A model generated the notes under the pieces. That model was given only the letters and a program-made list of their open reading frames with translations, was not told the origin of the DNA and made no database searches. 64,000 nucleotides of DNA from JAJCYL01 sp963664285 (lineage in GTDB: Bacteria > Bacteroidota > Bacteroidia > Cytophagales > Cyclobacteriaceae), in contig CAXXNX010000048.1 of NCBI GenBank assembly GCA_963664285.2, positions 23,072 to 87,071 of the forward strand, given 5' to 3'. The stretch's first letter is position 1. Every line of letters starts with the position of its first letter. Below, one piece after another: positions 9,327 to 18,841 of this stretch. Made by a program: the position numbers and the translations under genes.

Positions 9327-9356
9327 TTGTGGTGTAGAACACATCTAACACCACAA
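9327..9356. repeat. 9-bp inverted repeat upstream of the IS1182-like transposase
   Basis: TTGTGGTGT (9327-9335) and ACACCACAA (9348-9356) form a perfect inverted pair ahead of the transposase ATG at 9363. It may be part of the element's left end or a leader hairpin. The right end is missing, so the terminal repeat cannot be confirmed. Confidence 0.4.
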
Positions 9357-9362
9357 ATTAGA

Positions 9363-10480
9363 ATGCAAAAAAGGCTTTTCCAACCCGAATATGGTTTAAC
9401 TCCAAAATGGTATTTGTTTAAGAGCAGTAAATTGGGTGCAGTTTATGATAGTCTACCGTGGAATCAGTTAGCGGACTGCCTGCCTGAAGAAAATAACGGA
9501 CCTGGTGCTCCCCGGTGGTTTTCCTCAAAAGGGATGTTTGCGCTGATGTTTCTTAAGTCCTACCTGAGTATCAGTGATGAGAAACTAATAGAACGCTTTA
9601 ACTCCGATTGGAGCCTACAGTTGTTCTGTGGCAAAATGTTATCAGACACAGAGAAGATTCGAGACAATGCTATCGTAAGCCGCATCCGCAGTTATCTGGC
9701 TGAGCATACAGACTGGCAACAGCTCCAACAAATATTGATCGAACATTGGAAAAGAGACATGAATAATACCCATGTGCTTTTAATGGACGCTACCTGTTAT
9801 GAGAGTTATATCCGTTTTCCTACTGATGTAAAGCTGTTATGGGAATGCTGCCATTGGGTGTTTGAAAAGCAATTGTTCCGATGGTGTAAAGTAGTGAGAA
9901 AGAAAAGGCCTCGCTCCAAATATGTTGAACAAAAGCGCAGACAACGCGATTATGAGAAAAGACGCAGGAAGACCTATAAAGAAGGACGTAAGCGTAAAAA
10001 AGCCCTGTTGTATCTGCTACACAAGGGGTTGATCCAACTTCAACAAGTTCTCAACGATGCTAAACTGCCACTGCTTAATGAGCAGGAAAGAGATTACCTG
10101 AGAACCATCAAAAAAGTACTTGAACAACAGCAGTTCCTACAAACCCACCCGGCCAAAGAGTTAAAAAACCGCATCGTATCATTGGCAAAACCCTATGTCA
10201 GGCCGATAGTCAGGGGAAAAGAGAACAAAAGAGTTGAGTTTGGCATGAAGGTACATATGCTGCAAGTGGATGGGATCTGCATGATTGAGTGTATGAATTT
10301 CAACGCTTTCAATGAATCCACCCGGCTCAAGATTAGTACTGTAAAGCACAAACGACACTTTGGAGCACTTAATCAATTGGGAGCTGACCTGATCTATGCC
10401 ACAAATGCCAATCGAAGATTTTGCACCAAAAAGAAAATCTTCACTTGCTTTCCTAAGAAAGGCCCCCAACCTCTTACTAA
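9363..10480 (+). pseudogene. IS1182/IS5-like transposase, truncated by IS1380
   Basis: The first roughly 370 codons of a DDE transposase are present: the N-terminal region FSSKGMFALMFLKSYLSISDEKLIERF, then LLMDATCYESYIRFPTDVKLLWE with the first catalytic Asp, a very basic linker (KRRQRDYEKRRRKTYKEG) and a second core block ending RRFCTKKKIFTCFPKKGPQPLTN. The frame then runs into IS1380 copy 2 and stops after five foreign codons. The expected C-terminal part, including the catalytic Glu region, is not found on the other side of that element. It is therefore a fragment, not a simple insertion. The exact family (IS1182 or an IS5 relative) is my reading of the motifs. Confidence 0.85.
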
Positions 10481-12100
10481 CCCGAAAAATTCATAGTAGA
10501 CAATAAAAAACAGGCATAAATTGCTTATATTGAGATAGTTAGACAACAAAATAAGCAATTAATTTATGCCTGAATATAAGGAAAAAGATACCGTATTTTA
10601 TCGAGGAAAACAAGCTTTTAAATTTGATTTTTCAGCATCAGCGATTAGCTCAGACGGAGCGATATTGTTAAGTGAAAAAGTAGAGAGAAAGACTGGTCTA
10701 TTAAAAAGCTTCGCCGCACTGATTCCTGACTATCGAAACCCCTTTTTTATCGAATACACTTATGAAGAAATGCTTCGCCAACGGGTGTTTTTAATGATGC
10801 AGGGCTATCAGGATTGCAATGACGAACAAAAACTCCGAGAGGATCCGGTGATCCGTAAAGTACTAGATAGCGGATTATGTTCCCAGCCTACTTTAAGTCG
10901 ATTTGAAAACAAGGCCGATCGGAGTCTGATCTACCAGATGAGTCAATGGTTTGTAGACCGTTATGTAGAGGAGTTGAAAGAGAAGACTGGTCAAATCATC
11001 ATTGATGTAGATGGTACCGATGACCCTACTCATGGATCCCAACAACTCAGTTTGTATAATGGCTATTATGGACAGACTATGTACCATGAGTTGTTCTTTA
11101 AGGACGGGAACACCGGTCAGGTCATTTTACCAGTACTACGTCCGGGCAATTGTCACTCCAACAAATGGTTTGTGGCCTTATTGAAAAGGATTGTCATTAA
11201 AATCAGAAAAAAACTGCCCTCAGTAAAGATCCTTATTCGAGCGGATAGTGGCTTTTCAGGAGCATCTTTTTATCGGATAGCTAAGCAGTTTGACCTTCAA
11301 TTTTGTTTAGGTATTAGTAGTAATGAAGTTTTAAAGACTTTTACCAAACAGACTATCATTGAAGTAAAAAAGGAATATGCTTCAAAAATCATCAAACATC
11401 AAGAGTTTGTTGGCCCGTTTACTTACCAGGCCAAAAGCTGGGATCGTTCTGAAAAGCTGTACGCCAAAGTGGAGTCTACCGGAAAAGGAATGAATGTCCG
11501 TTACTTTGTGAGCAACTTTGAAGCGATGACCGCTCAACAGATTTACTTTGATTTTTATGTCAAGCGAGGTGATGCCAGTGAAAATCGAATAAAGGAACTC
11601 AAAAACATGACTTATTCCGACCGGCTTTCCTGTCATCGCTACTGGCCAATTTCATGCGTTTAATCATCGCTACCCTCTGTTATGAAATGTTCCGGCAGAT
11701 TAAATTATTAATTGCCAAAACAAAACACCACTTTGCTAAACGATGGCAAGTGGACAATATCCGGCTTTACCTGATGAAGGTTGGGGCGTGCCTGAAAGAA
11801 AGGAAAAGATCATTGACAATACAATTCTCAAGAGCCTTTAGATATCAATACCTGCTGGGCGATTTGCTTACGGTGAACTGACCGATCAGTTAAACAGTTT
11901 GGTTTAATCAAAAAAATGTTCTTCCATAAGAACACAATAGAGCTTTGACTGAAAATTGAAAAATTCTAACAAAAAAACGCTCTAATGTCCTTTGAAATCC
12001 AGAAACCTGGTTGATCTTCAAATTAATACATACACTCCAATCAAAAATAGTTAGCAACCCATTATTAATCCCAAAATTGGTGGCCTATGAATAATGCGGG
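10481..12100 (+). mobile_element. IS1380-family element, copy 2
   Basis: 1620 bp with consensus ends. The left flank is CTAA and the right flank TTAA, so no proper target duplication is present. The left neighbour (IS1182-like transposase) does not continue on the right. Both points suggest that this copy is a recombination or deletion junction. Confidence 0.95.
10566..11881 (+). pseudogene. IS1380 transposase with a -1 frameshift
   Basis: Identical in design to the intact 438-residue transposase, but one G is missing from a GGG run near 11645 (CTACTGGCC instead of CTACTGGGCC), so the frame stops at 11663. The last 75 codons continue in another frame from 11654. Both catalytic Asp motifs lie in the intact part; the C-terminal region is lost. 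Confidence 0.93.
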
Positions 12101-12169
12101 TTAATATGAGCAATCAAGGTCGTTTTTATCCAATCTGAGGAAGCCCTAACTAATTGAACTTTTGAAGTT

Positions 12170-12535
12170 ATGCAAAGCGAATCGCACTATAGATTATACA
12201 TGCCAAAACAGGAGGAAAGTTCCAGATTGATTGGTTGTTTCACCTTGTTGCTTTTTATGGTTGTTGCTTTTGGTGCAATTATCGGTTCTGCTTATTTGTA
12301 TGGTATGCTAAAACACAAATGGCGAGAAGGTGATATTGAGACATCGATGATTGAAACTATCTCATTTTCAGTTGATGAAAATATTTCCGTTCTCGTAGAA
12401 AGTAATCCATTACGAGTAGTCGTTTGTAAATCAGCAATGAATTATCCTGACCATTTTTGGATCTCTTTTTCAGAATTCGAAATAAAATCAATATATAGCT
12501 CCAATGGGCTCTTAGGACTGCCAGGCTGTGGTTAG
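12170..12535 (+). CDS. Doubtful ORF with one membrane segment
   Basis: 121 codons. The first part encodes a polar N-terminus and one hydrophobic helix (LLLFMVVAFGAIIGSAYL, about residues 27-44). From 12357 onward the frame lies antisense to the C-terminal end of a well-conserved glycosyltransferase gene, which is unusual for a real convergent pair. It may be the start of a small membrane-protein gene whose 3' end was lost in the rearrangement at IS1380 copy 2, or chance. I do not recognise it. Confidence 0.25.
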   Translation: MQSESHYRLYMPKQEESSRLIGCFTLLLFMVVAFGAIIGSAYLYGMLKHKWREGDIETSMIETISFSVDENISVLVESNPLRVVVCKSAMNYPDHFWISFSEFEIKSIYSSNGLLGLPGCG

Positions 12536-13364
12536 CCGAACCATCCAGCAAAAACTTAACTACAGCTACCCAATCTAACAAGCATCTTAGAGGAATTTTC
12601 AATACTACCTCGCCTACACCGAGATTTTTGGTTAGCATCACTAAGCTATTTTTAAAATTTAAAAACGTCTTCCTGGGGTTGGTGGCTGGCAAAGTGCCAC
12701 CTCCTACATGATAGATGACACTATCAGGGCAAACCATAACTTTGAAACCCTCATTATTAATTCTCCAGCAGAGATCAATTTCTTCCATATGGGCAAAGAA
12801 ACTTTCATCAAAACCGCCTAATTGGTTAAAAACTGATGTGCGAACAAAAAAACACGCTCCAGATGCCCAAAACACCTGACGAATATCGTCATACTGGCCA
12901 GTGTCTTTTTCGGTGGTATCAAATATTCTTCCCCTGCAAAACGGATAGCCCAACCAGTCGATAAAGCCGCCTGCTGCACCAGCATATTCAAAATATTCTT
13001 TTTGACGATATGACAATATTTTAGGTTGGCAGGCTGCTATACCTGGATCGTTATCCATTAACTCAATGACCGGTTGGAGCCAGTTCTCGCTAACTTCAAT
13101 ATCTGAATTGAGCAACACACAATATTCAGAGGAGATAGATTTCAGTCCCTCGTTATAACCTCCGGCATAGCCCAAATTTTCCTGAAGCACTATTAATCGA
13201 ATATCCGGATAATTACTTTTTAGAAAATCAATGGAATCGTCTCTAGAAGCATTGTCTATGACAACCACTTCTGCATTCTCACTGTAATCAATGACCACCG
13301 GTAGAAATTGCTCTAGATACGCTTTGCCATCGTAATTGAGTATTACAACGGAGACCTTAGTCAT
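12357..13364 (-). CDS. Glycosyltransferase family 2
   Basis: 335 residues. The GT-A fold is clear: KVSVVILNYDG at the start, VVVIDNASRDDS near residue 33, LQENLGYAGGYNEGL, the metal-binding NSD motif at about residues 86-88, and FFAHMEEIDLCWRI near residue 205, which matches the acceptor-side ED motif. Such enzymes transfer a sugar from a nucleotide sugar, usually to cell-surface polysaccharide or glycoprotein; the sugar cannot be told. The C-terminal region is basic and moderately hydrophobic and may touch the membrane. It stands alone between an IS-flanked region and ybaB. Confidence 0.93.
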   Translation of the reverse strand: MTKVSVVILNYDGKAYLEQFLPVVIDYSENAEVVVIDNASRDDSIDFLKSNYPDIRLIVLQENLGYAGGYNEGLKSISSEYCVLLNSDIEVSENWLQPVIELMDNDPGIAACQPKILSYRQKEYFEYAGAAGGFIDWLGYPFCRGRIFDTTEKDTGQYDDIRQVFWASGACFFVRTSVFNQLGGFDESFFAHMEEIDLCWRINNEGFKVMVCPDSVIYHVGGGTLPATNPRKTFLNFKNSLVMLTKNLGVGEVVLKIPLRCLLDWVAVVKFLLDGSANHSLAVLRAHWSYILILFRILKKRSKNGQDNSLLIYKRLLVMDYFLRERKYFHQLKMR

Positions 13365-13400
13365 ATTGATTTCATCTGAATTTGGGGGCTAAGCTTACAA

Positions 13401-13518
13401 TTTTCAAATTCAAAAACATCAAATGACAAACAATTAATAAATAATAAATCCCAAAAAATGGAGAGCATTGAGTTTTTGAAATTTTGGATTTGTTTGCTTT
13501 TTGATTTTTGGAATTTTG
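13401..13518. repeat. Imperfect inverted repeat of CAAA-rich arms
   Basis: The arm at about 13401-13433 (CAAATTCAAAAACATC core) has an imperfect reverse complement at about 13490-13518 (GCTTTTTGATTTTTGG core). A similar CAAA-rich stretch lies on the other side of ybaB at 13869-13937. The composition resembles dispersed intergenic repeats seen in Bacteroidota genomes; I cannot confirm copy number from one window. Confidence 0.5.
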
Positions 13519-13521
13519 TTT

Positions 13522-13857
13522 TTAACCACCTAGATTACTAAGATCAAGTCCGGGAATATTAGGAATAATTCCTTCAGTACTTTTTTTAAGTTCTTCCTTA
13601 GCCTTTACATCTACGTTTTCCAAAGCTTTATTTACTGCAGCCACAACCAGGTCTTGCATCATCTCCTTATCATCCTTATTTAGTAGTGAACCATCCACCT
13701 CAATAGAAAGTACTTCCTTTCTGCCATTGACTGTAGCTTTCACCATTCCAGCTCCGGATTCTCCCGTTTCACGAATATCTTTAAGGTTTTCCTGGGCTTC
13801 TTTCATCTTCTCCTGGACCTCTTTCACTTTGCCAATCATTTTCATCATATCGATCAT
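13522..13857 (-). CDS. YbaB/EbfC nucleoid-associated protein
   Basis: 111 residues, the usual length. It starts MIDMMKMIGKVKEVQEKMKEAQENL, has the central beta strands with VKATVNGRKEVLSIEVDGSLL, and ends with the Gly/Leu-rich tail IPNIPGLDLSNLGG. Family members bind DNA as dimers and shape the nucleoid; in many bacteria the gene is next to dnaX or recR, but not here. It is flanked on both sides by CAAA-rich repeat sequence. Confidence 0.94.
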   Translation of the reverse strand: MIDMMKMIGKVKEVQEKMKEAQENLKDIRETGESGAGMVKATVNGRKEVLSIEVDGSLLNKDDKEMMQDLVVAAVNKALENVDVKAKEELKKSTEGIIPNIPGLDLSNLGG

Positions 13858-13942
13858 AGCGTTGCAAAAATGTCAAATATCAAAATACAAAGTACAAATA
13901 CTCCAATGTTATTTGCAATTTGAAATTTGGGGTTTAAAATAG

Positions 13943-15838
13943 TTATCTGATCAGAACAAAGGTACCTCTCTTAGTGAATTTCTTCCCCTGTTCGTCAGTA
14001 AATTCTAGAGAATAAACGTAAGTTCCACTGGCTGCGTTATTTTGGCCGATTTTTCCATCCCAGCCGCTGTTACGATCTTCAGTATAAAATATCACTTCAC
14101 CCCATCTGTTAAAAATGTGCATTTTTACGGAATTCACAAACGTGCCCTCGATTTCCAGTACATCGTTTAAATCATCACCATTCGGTGTGAAAGCTGCCGG
14201 AATGAACAGTGCTGGAACAAATTCAAATGTGAGTGTATTAGAGAAGGATTCTAATGGAGTTAAATCCAGTGATTCTGCCCTTATTCTGAATGTGACTGGT
14301 TCCGTATCAAGATTGGTAAGAACGACTTGTTGGATAAAGCCGCTAAGGATTTTTTCTTCACTAGTGAGAGTGCCTGCCGGATCAAGTCGCTGGAGGAAGT
14401 AATTGGCCACCCCGGTGAACCAACCACTATAAGCATTCCAGTTTAGGTCGTAAACATTGCCTGTTGTATTTTCAGCTTTAAGAAATATGGTTTGGGCCGA
14501 ATTGCTTGTATTTGAACGATTGCCACAGGCGTCAGTATAGAAAATATCATAAATAAAAGAAGAGCGATCTACTCCAGGCGATTGATCAATGAACTCATCC
14601 GCTGTTGTCCTGGTGATTTCTGACAGACTTTGATTACCCCTGGCTCTTCTTACAACTACCGTATCTGCAATCCCATTTTCAGCAATACTCCAAATAAGGT
14701 TGATGTCACCGCCATCTACGGTTGCTGTGATATCATTTACCGGTGGTGGTTCCACAACTGATATCCCGGTAGCGCAAATTTGTGTTGTTGCAAAGGTGAA
14801 TGTGCCCTGGTCAATATTTAAGACATAGCAGTTCTCTTTACTACAAGTCACCAATGAATCTATCAGTACAAATTGTGAAGGATCTGTTACGGTTGTGAAA
14901 AGTTCACCATCTTTAATAACATCAATTGGACCATTAAAGATCGCTGGTTTCCTGAGTTCGATCTGATGAAAACCATTCATCGGTTCTACAGCCAGGTTAG
15001 CTGAACAAGCCACATTTGAAGTGAAAGTTTCACCAGTGCAGGCATCGGTTACTTTCAAACGAAAGCAAAAAGAACTGTTTTCGGTGTCAAGACCACTGAT
15101 AGTTAAGTTGCTGCTGTTGCTCACACTTTGCAGGAACTGAAAATCAGGATCATCATCGGCCGCTATCTCCAGGTCATAAACAATATTACTTCCCAGGTTG
15201 AATCTAACCAGCATGGCGCCATCGACAGTACCAACTGTTACAACATTCAAATCTGTTATAGTTGCTATTCCAAGTTGATTCACTGAATTAATGGTTCGGA
15301 TAATTTCACCACAATTTTCTTCCGCATCATTAAGTAAGCCGAGAACCCTGAGTTGCTGTGGACCGGTAATACTGTATATGAATGGAGCGGTTGTCTCACC
15401 CTGATTTACATCGACCATGTCGGTGGCTGTAAAGAATACGCGATAGGAATCATAGCTTCCTCCGGACGGGGTTACTGCAACGCCGTTACCTGAACATTGA
15501 TTGATTCTGAAATCAGGAGTCACGGCATCAAACACTTCTATACTGAGTGTATCAAATTTGTTAGCATCCTGCCCGAGTATTTGAGCAATATTGTAAACAC
15601 CTGGCTCGTCAAAAGTATGAGCCGTATCTAATGTTGGTGTTAGCTCATCCTCGTAAGTGTATTGTCTGCTTATGGTAGAATTCAGTGAGAGAATTTGTGT
15701 GATGTTTACTGTAAAAGGGGCGCATCCTTTGGCAAAATCAATAGAAAATGTACCGTTTTGGCTCAATGCTTGACCATAAATCTCAGGCATAAACCCAAAA
15801 GTGATTGCAATTACAATATATAGTCTCGTATTTTTCAC
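13943..15838 (-). CDS. Secreted protein with C-terminal gliding/type IX (type B) sorting domain
   Basis: 631 residues. It has an N-terminal signal peptide (RLYIVIAITFGFMPEIYGQA) followed by Ig-like and fibronectin-like beta domains rich in Asp, Thr and Asn. The last 90 residues are a CHU_C domain: FIPAAFTPNGDDLNDVLEI, then MHIFNRWGEVIFYT, GWDGK and a final GTFVLIR. This domain directs export through the type IX secretion system and attachment at the cell surface. The passenger part probably binds or forms surface structure; no catalytic motif is seen. Four conserved-looking Cys positions occur in the middle part. It lies between ybaB and hisS with no obvious operon partner. Confidence 0.92.
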   Translation of the reverse strand: MKNTRLYIVIAITFGFMPEIYGQALSQNGTFSIDFAKGCAPFTVNITQILSLNSTISRQYTYEDELTPTLDTAHTFDEPGVYNIAQILGQDANKFDTLSIEVFDAVTPDFRINQCSGNGVAVTPSGGSYDSYRVFFTATDMVDVNQGETTAPFIYSITGPQQLRVLGLLNDAEENCGEIIRTINSVNQLGIATITDLNVVTVGTVDGAMLVRFNLGSNIVYDLEIAADDDPDFQFLQSVSNSSNLTISGLDTENSSFCFRLKVTDACTGETFTSNVACSANLAVEPMNGFHQIELRKPAIFNGPIDVIKDGELFTTVTDPSQFVLIDSLVTCSKENCYVLNIDQGTFTFATTQICATGISVVEPPPVNDITATVDGGDINLIWSIAENGIADTVVVRRARGNQSLSEITRTTADEFIDQSPGVDRSSFIYDIFYTDACGNRSNTSNSAQTIFLKAENTTGNVYDLNWNAYSGWFTGVANYFLQRLDPAGTLTSEEKILSGFIQQVVLTNLDTEPVTFRIRAESLDLTPLESFSNTLTFEFVPALFIPAAFTPNGDDLNDVLEIEGTFVNSVKMHIFNRWGEVIFYTEDRNSGWDGKIGQNNAASGTYVYSLEFTDEQGKKFTKRGTFVLIR

Positions 15839-15898
15839 TAAGTTTAGAAACTGATCGAGGTTAAAGAATTACTTTCAAGCATCATATCATCACAGTAA

Positions 15899-17284
15899 TT
15901 AAACAACCAACTTTTTAATAACCTCCTTCAGTTGCAACTTGTCTTGAGATCCACTCTCCATAATTTTCAACGTAACTACCTTCTCTTTTGCCTCATCCGG
16001 CCCGATTACAGCAACGTAGGGTATACCCCTTTTATTCGCATAAGTGAATTGCTTTTTCATTTTAGCATCACTTGGGTAGATCTCGCTATTGATCCCTGCG
16101 ATTCTTAATTCGTTCAACAGTTGCAAAGAGAAACCCAGAGCTTCTTGTCCGAAATTAGTAACCAATACCTTCGTGTTGGCAGCTTGAGTATCAGGGAATA
16201 ATTCCAGCTCATTCATTACTTCGTAAATCCTGTCTATGCCGAACGAGATTCCCGTACCGGACATCCCTGCTAAACCGAATATTCCGGTAAGGTCATCGTA
16301 CCGGCCGCCACCAGTAATGCTGCTCATTTTTACCGAGGTTGGTTTAACTTCGAAAATAATTCCGGTGTAGTAAGAAAGCCCCCTTGCCAGTGTGACATCG
16401 AAACCCAGCTTCAATTTGATGTCTTTTTTCCCCTCAGCCTGATTTAATATGAACGAAATATCATTCAAACCTTCCCCACCAATCATAACGTCTCCAATCA
16501 TGGACTGTAGTTTTTCAACCTTCTCTTGATTGGTGCCCTCAAGGTTAAGTACCGGTATCAAGGCGTTGCAGGAATTATTACTGAACCCTACATTTTTTAG
16601 TTCACCCATAACCGCATCCTGTCCAACCTTATCCAGTTTGTCAATTGCTACGCATAAAGCTCCTTCTTTTCCAGGTTCGCCGATATATTCACTGATTGCA
16701 GTTAATATTTTCCGGTTATTCATTTTGACCTCAAAATCCTCAAGGCCCAATGATTGGAAAACATCATGAATGAGCCATACAATTTCAAGATCACTCAATA
16801 TGGAGTCAGTACCTATTATATCAGCATCACATTGGTAAAATTCACGGTATCGACCTTTCTGGGGATTGTCTGCCCGCCAAACAGGTTGGATCTGGTAACG
16901 TTTGAAAGGGAAGGTAATTTCATTTTGATGCATTACGACGTACCTGGCAAAGGGCACGGTCAAATCATAACGTAAGCCCTTGCTGGAAATCTTGGGTGTT
17001 AGAGACTTTGATCCGGCTGTGTAATCTTCAGATGTAGTTTTGGAAAGGAAATCACCTGAATTAAGAACCTTGAAAAGTAGCTGATCATTTTCATCTCCAT
17101 ATTTCCCGGTGAGTACAGAAAGGTTTTCCATACTTGGGGTCTCGAGTGGTTGAAATCCGTACCTTTCAAATACCCTCCTGATGTTGTTTATTATGTAGTT
17201 TCTCCTGAACATTTGTTCAGGCCCAAAATCTCGTGTACCTCGGGGCAGTCTAGGTTTTGACATTGTACTCAATTCTTTGGGCAC
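15899..17284 (-). CDS. hisS: Histidyl-tRNA synthetase
   Basis: 461 residues. Class II aminoacyl-tRNA synthetase that charges tRNA-His. Visible signatures: PRGTRDFGPEQMFRRNYI at the N-terminus, motif 2 region WRADNPQKGRYREFYQCDADIIG, the histidine-binding LARGLSYYTGIIFEV and motif 3 GGGRYDDLTGIFG with GTGISFGIDRI. A C-terminal anticodon-binding domain follows (VLVTNFGQEALGF onward). A start at 17263 (MSKPRLPRG) is as likely as 17284. The reading frame is intact, so the decay of the window has not touched this essential gene. IS30 copy A sits 105 bp upstream of its start and may separate it from an older promoter. Confidence 0.97.
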   Translation of the reverse strand: MPKELSTMSKPRLPRGTRDFGPEQMFRRNYIINNIRRVFERYGFQPLETPSMENLSVLTGKYGDENDQLLFKVLNSGDFLSKTTSEDYTAGSKSLTPKISSKGLRYDLTVPFARYVVMHQNEITFPFKRYQIQPVWRADNPQKGRYREFYQCDADIIGTDSILSDLEIVWLIHDVFQSLGLEDFEVKMNNRKILTAISEYIGEPGKEGALCVAIDKLDKVGQDAVMGELKNVGFSNNSCNALIPVLNLEGTNQEKVEKLQSMIGDVMIGGEGLNDISFILNQAEGKKDIKLKLGFDVTLARGLSYYTGIIFEVKPTSVKMSSITGGGRYDDLTGIFGLAGMSGTGISFGIDRIYEVMNELELFPDTQAANTKVLVTNFGQEALGFSLQLLNELRIAGINSEIYPSDAKMKKQFTYANKRGIPYVAVIGPDEAKEKVVTLKIMESGSQDKLQLKEVIKKLVV

Positions 17285-17388
17285 AAAACTAAGATGATTG
17301 GTAAGAATATTTGATGCATAATTGATTTCAGCAAATATCAGGAGCTATGGAGTGCATTCGATATTGCTAAGAGATGATTTAATGGTTT

Positions 17389-18497
17389 TGTAAGTTCAAG
17401 TAATAAGTGCAATTTTCCTTTGTAGCACTTGCTTTGCGTTTAGGTAATTAAATTTTCTAACAGGGCGTTCATTGATTTTGTTTTCAACAACTTTGATTTG
17501 CTCCTCTGTAACAAATCTAATATCTGTTTTCTTAGGATAAAACCTTCTGATTACCCCAATCCTATTTTCAACTGTCCCTTTATCCTGACTAGTATAGGGA
17601 CGAGTGAAATAGGCATCCACATCAAGGGATTGAGCAATCAACTCATGTTTAGAAAATGCCATATCATTATCAAAAGTGAGTGTTTCCAGTTTGTGTTTAT
17701 CCTGAGAGAGTTCCTCCACAATAGCTTCGGCCATTTGATCGGCATTTTTACTGTGCATCTTTCTGATTCTGGTAAAAAGACTTGCTCGGTCTGTCATCAC
17801 CAACAAAGAGCCTTTGTGGTTTTTACCCATCATTAAATCGACTTCTATATCTCCCAATCGTTCCCTTTTGTTAATGATCTGGGGTCGCTGTTCAATTGAT
17901 ACCCTATTCGGGATAATACCTCTACGATCTTTTCTGTTTCCTCGTTTGCGCCTTCGTTTGCCATGTTTTAGATATGTGTATAGTTGTTTGTATTCTTGGT
18001 TTTCCTGGTGGTTGGCGTGCTTACATTCCCATATCCATTGGTAAATCCATTCATGGCTAAGTGGACATTCTCTCGTTTTCTTTCCCCGATGGCTGATCAA
18101 TTCAGGACTCCATCTATCTTCTTGGAGCCGGTTAACTATCCAGTCTTTCATGGGTTTGGTGAAAATCACTCTTTTTGGCTTTTCTTGATGACGAAGATTG
18201 GTCCTCCTTTGTGCATTTGCTGTTCGATAGACACCAGCTCCCCTACCTCTTGAACCCACATTTCGCTTAAGCTCACGTGAGATCGTAGATGGGTGAAAAT
18301 GAACGATACAGGCAATCTCCTTTTGAGTAGCTCCTGTTTTCAATAATGCTTCAATTTGATACCTTTGATCAATACTGAGATGTGTGTAGTTTTTTGACAT
18401 TTTGCAATCCAAAGATTGCACTGTTCAGGCTTTTGAAGGTGAAAAAGCCCTTAAAAGCTTTTTCATCCTTCAATTGCACTTATTAGTTGATCTCAGC
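17389..18497 (-). mobile_element. IS30-family element, copy A (intact)
   Basis: 1109 bp. The ends share the inverted core TAATAAGTGCAATT. Flanking TTT/TTT fits the 3-bp duplication typical of IS30. The leader before the transposase holds a long hairpin (GAAGG..GAAAAAGC and its complement GCTTTTTCATCCTTC) and a short one (GCAATC TTTG GATTGC) just before the start. It lies between hisS and the adhesin gene, so it disrupts no reading frame. Confidence 0.93.
17396..18421 (-). CDS. IS30-family transposase, intact
   Basis: 341 residues. An N-terminal helix-turn-helix (YTHLSIDQRYQIEALLKTGATQKEIA, then HPSTISRELKRN) is followed by a basic linker (HGKRRRKRGNRKDRRG) and a DDE core: GDIEVDLMMGKNHKGSLLVMTDR with the first Asp, LTFDNDMAF with the second, and DKGTVENRIGVIRRFYPK with the Glu. 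It is the only intact copy of three in this window and could mobilise the other two. Confidence 0.95.
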   Translation of the reverse strand: MQSLDCKMSKNYTHLSIDQRYQIEALLKTGATQKEIACIVHFHPSTISRELKRNVGSRGRGAGVYRTANAQRRTNLRHQEKPKRVIFTKPMKDWIVNRLQEDRWSPELISHRGKKTRECPLSHEWIYQWIWECKHANHQENQEYKQLYTYLKHGKRRRKRGNRKDRRGIIPNRVSIEQRPQIINKRERLGDIEVDLMMGKNHKGSLLVMTDRASLFTRIRKMHSKNADQMAEAIVEELSQDKHKLETLTFDNDMAFSKHELIAQSLDVDAYFTRPYTSQDKGTVENRIGVIRRFYPKKTDIRFVTEEQIKVVENKINERPVRKFNYLNAKQVLQRKIALIT

Positions 18498-18841
18498 TTT
18501 GGTCACATTAAAAAAAATCATAATGAATGTAAAGTAGCTCTTTCATTATCACGTTATTTTTCTTTACCTTATCAAGCTTGATATAGTGGCAAATTGTTGC
18601 TCTATCAACCCGGCTGATTGGAAATAGGAGAGTAGACACCTGACAGAGTTTTATGCTGGTATTTGAAGTGTAATGAATTTCCAGTAAGGATTTCTTAGGG
18701 TATATTGTCAATAATTGTATTTTTATATTGAAAAATATAATTATAATGATAACTTGATCGTTCCCTTAGGGAACCAGTTAATTTTTTTCCAACAGCAATG
18801 CTATCAAGTCTAATCATGAATTTTTTGATTATGGGGGGAAT
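18498..18841. other. Intergenic region before the adhesin gene
   Basis: 344 bp, very AT-rich, without a supported gene. The only structure I see is a palindrome at 18760-18774 (GTTCCC TTA GGGAAC) about 70 bp before the adhesin start, and AT-rich sequence before it that could hold the promoter. Confidence 0.5.
18760..18774. promoter_or_regulatory. GTTCCC-TTA-GGGAAC palindrome upstream of the adhesin
   Basis: Perfect 6-bp arms with a 3-base centre, 67 bp upstream of ATG 18842. Its compact symmetry suits a dimeric regulator's site or a small leader hairpin. Which protein, if any, binds is unknown. Confidence 0.35.
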
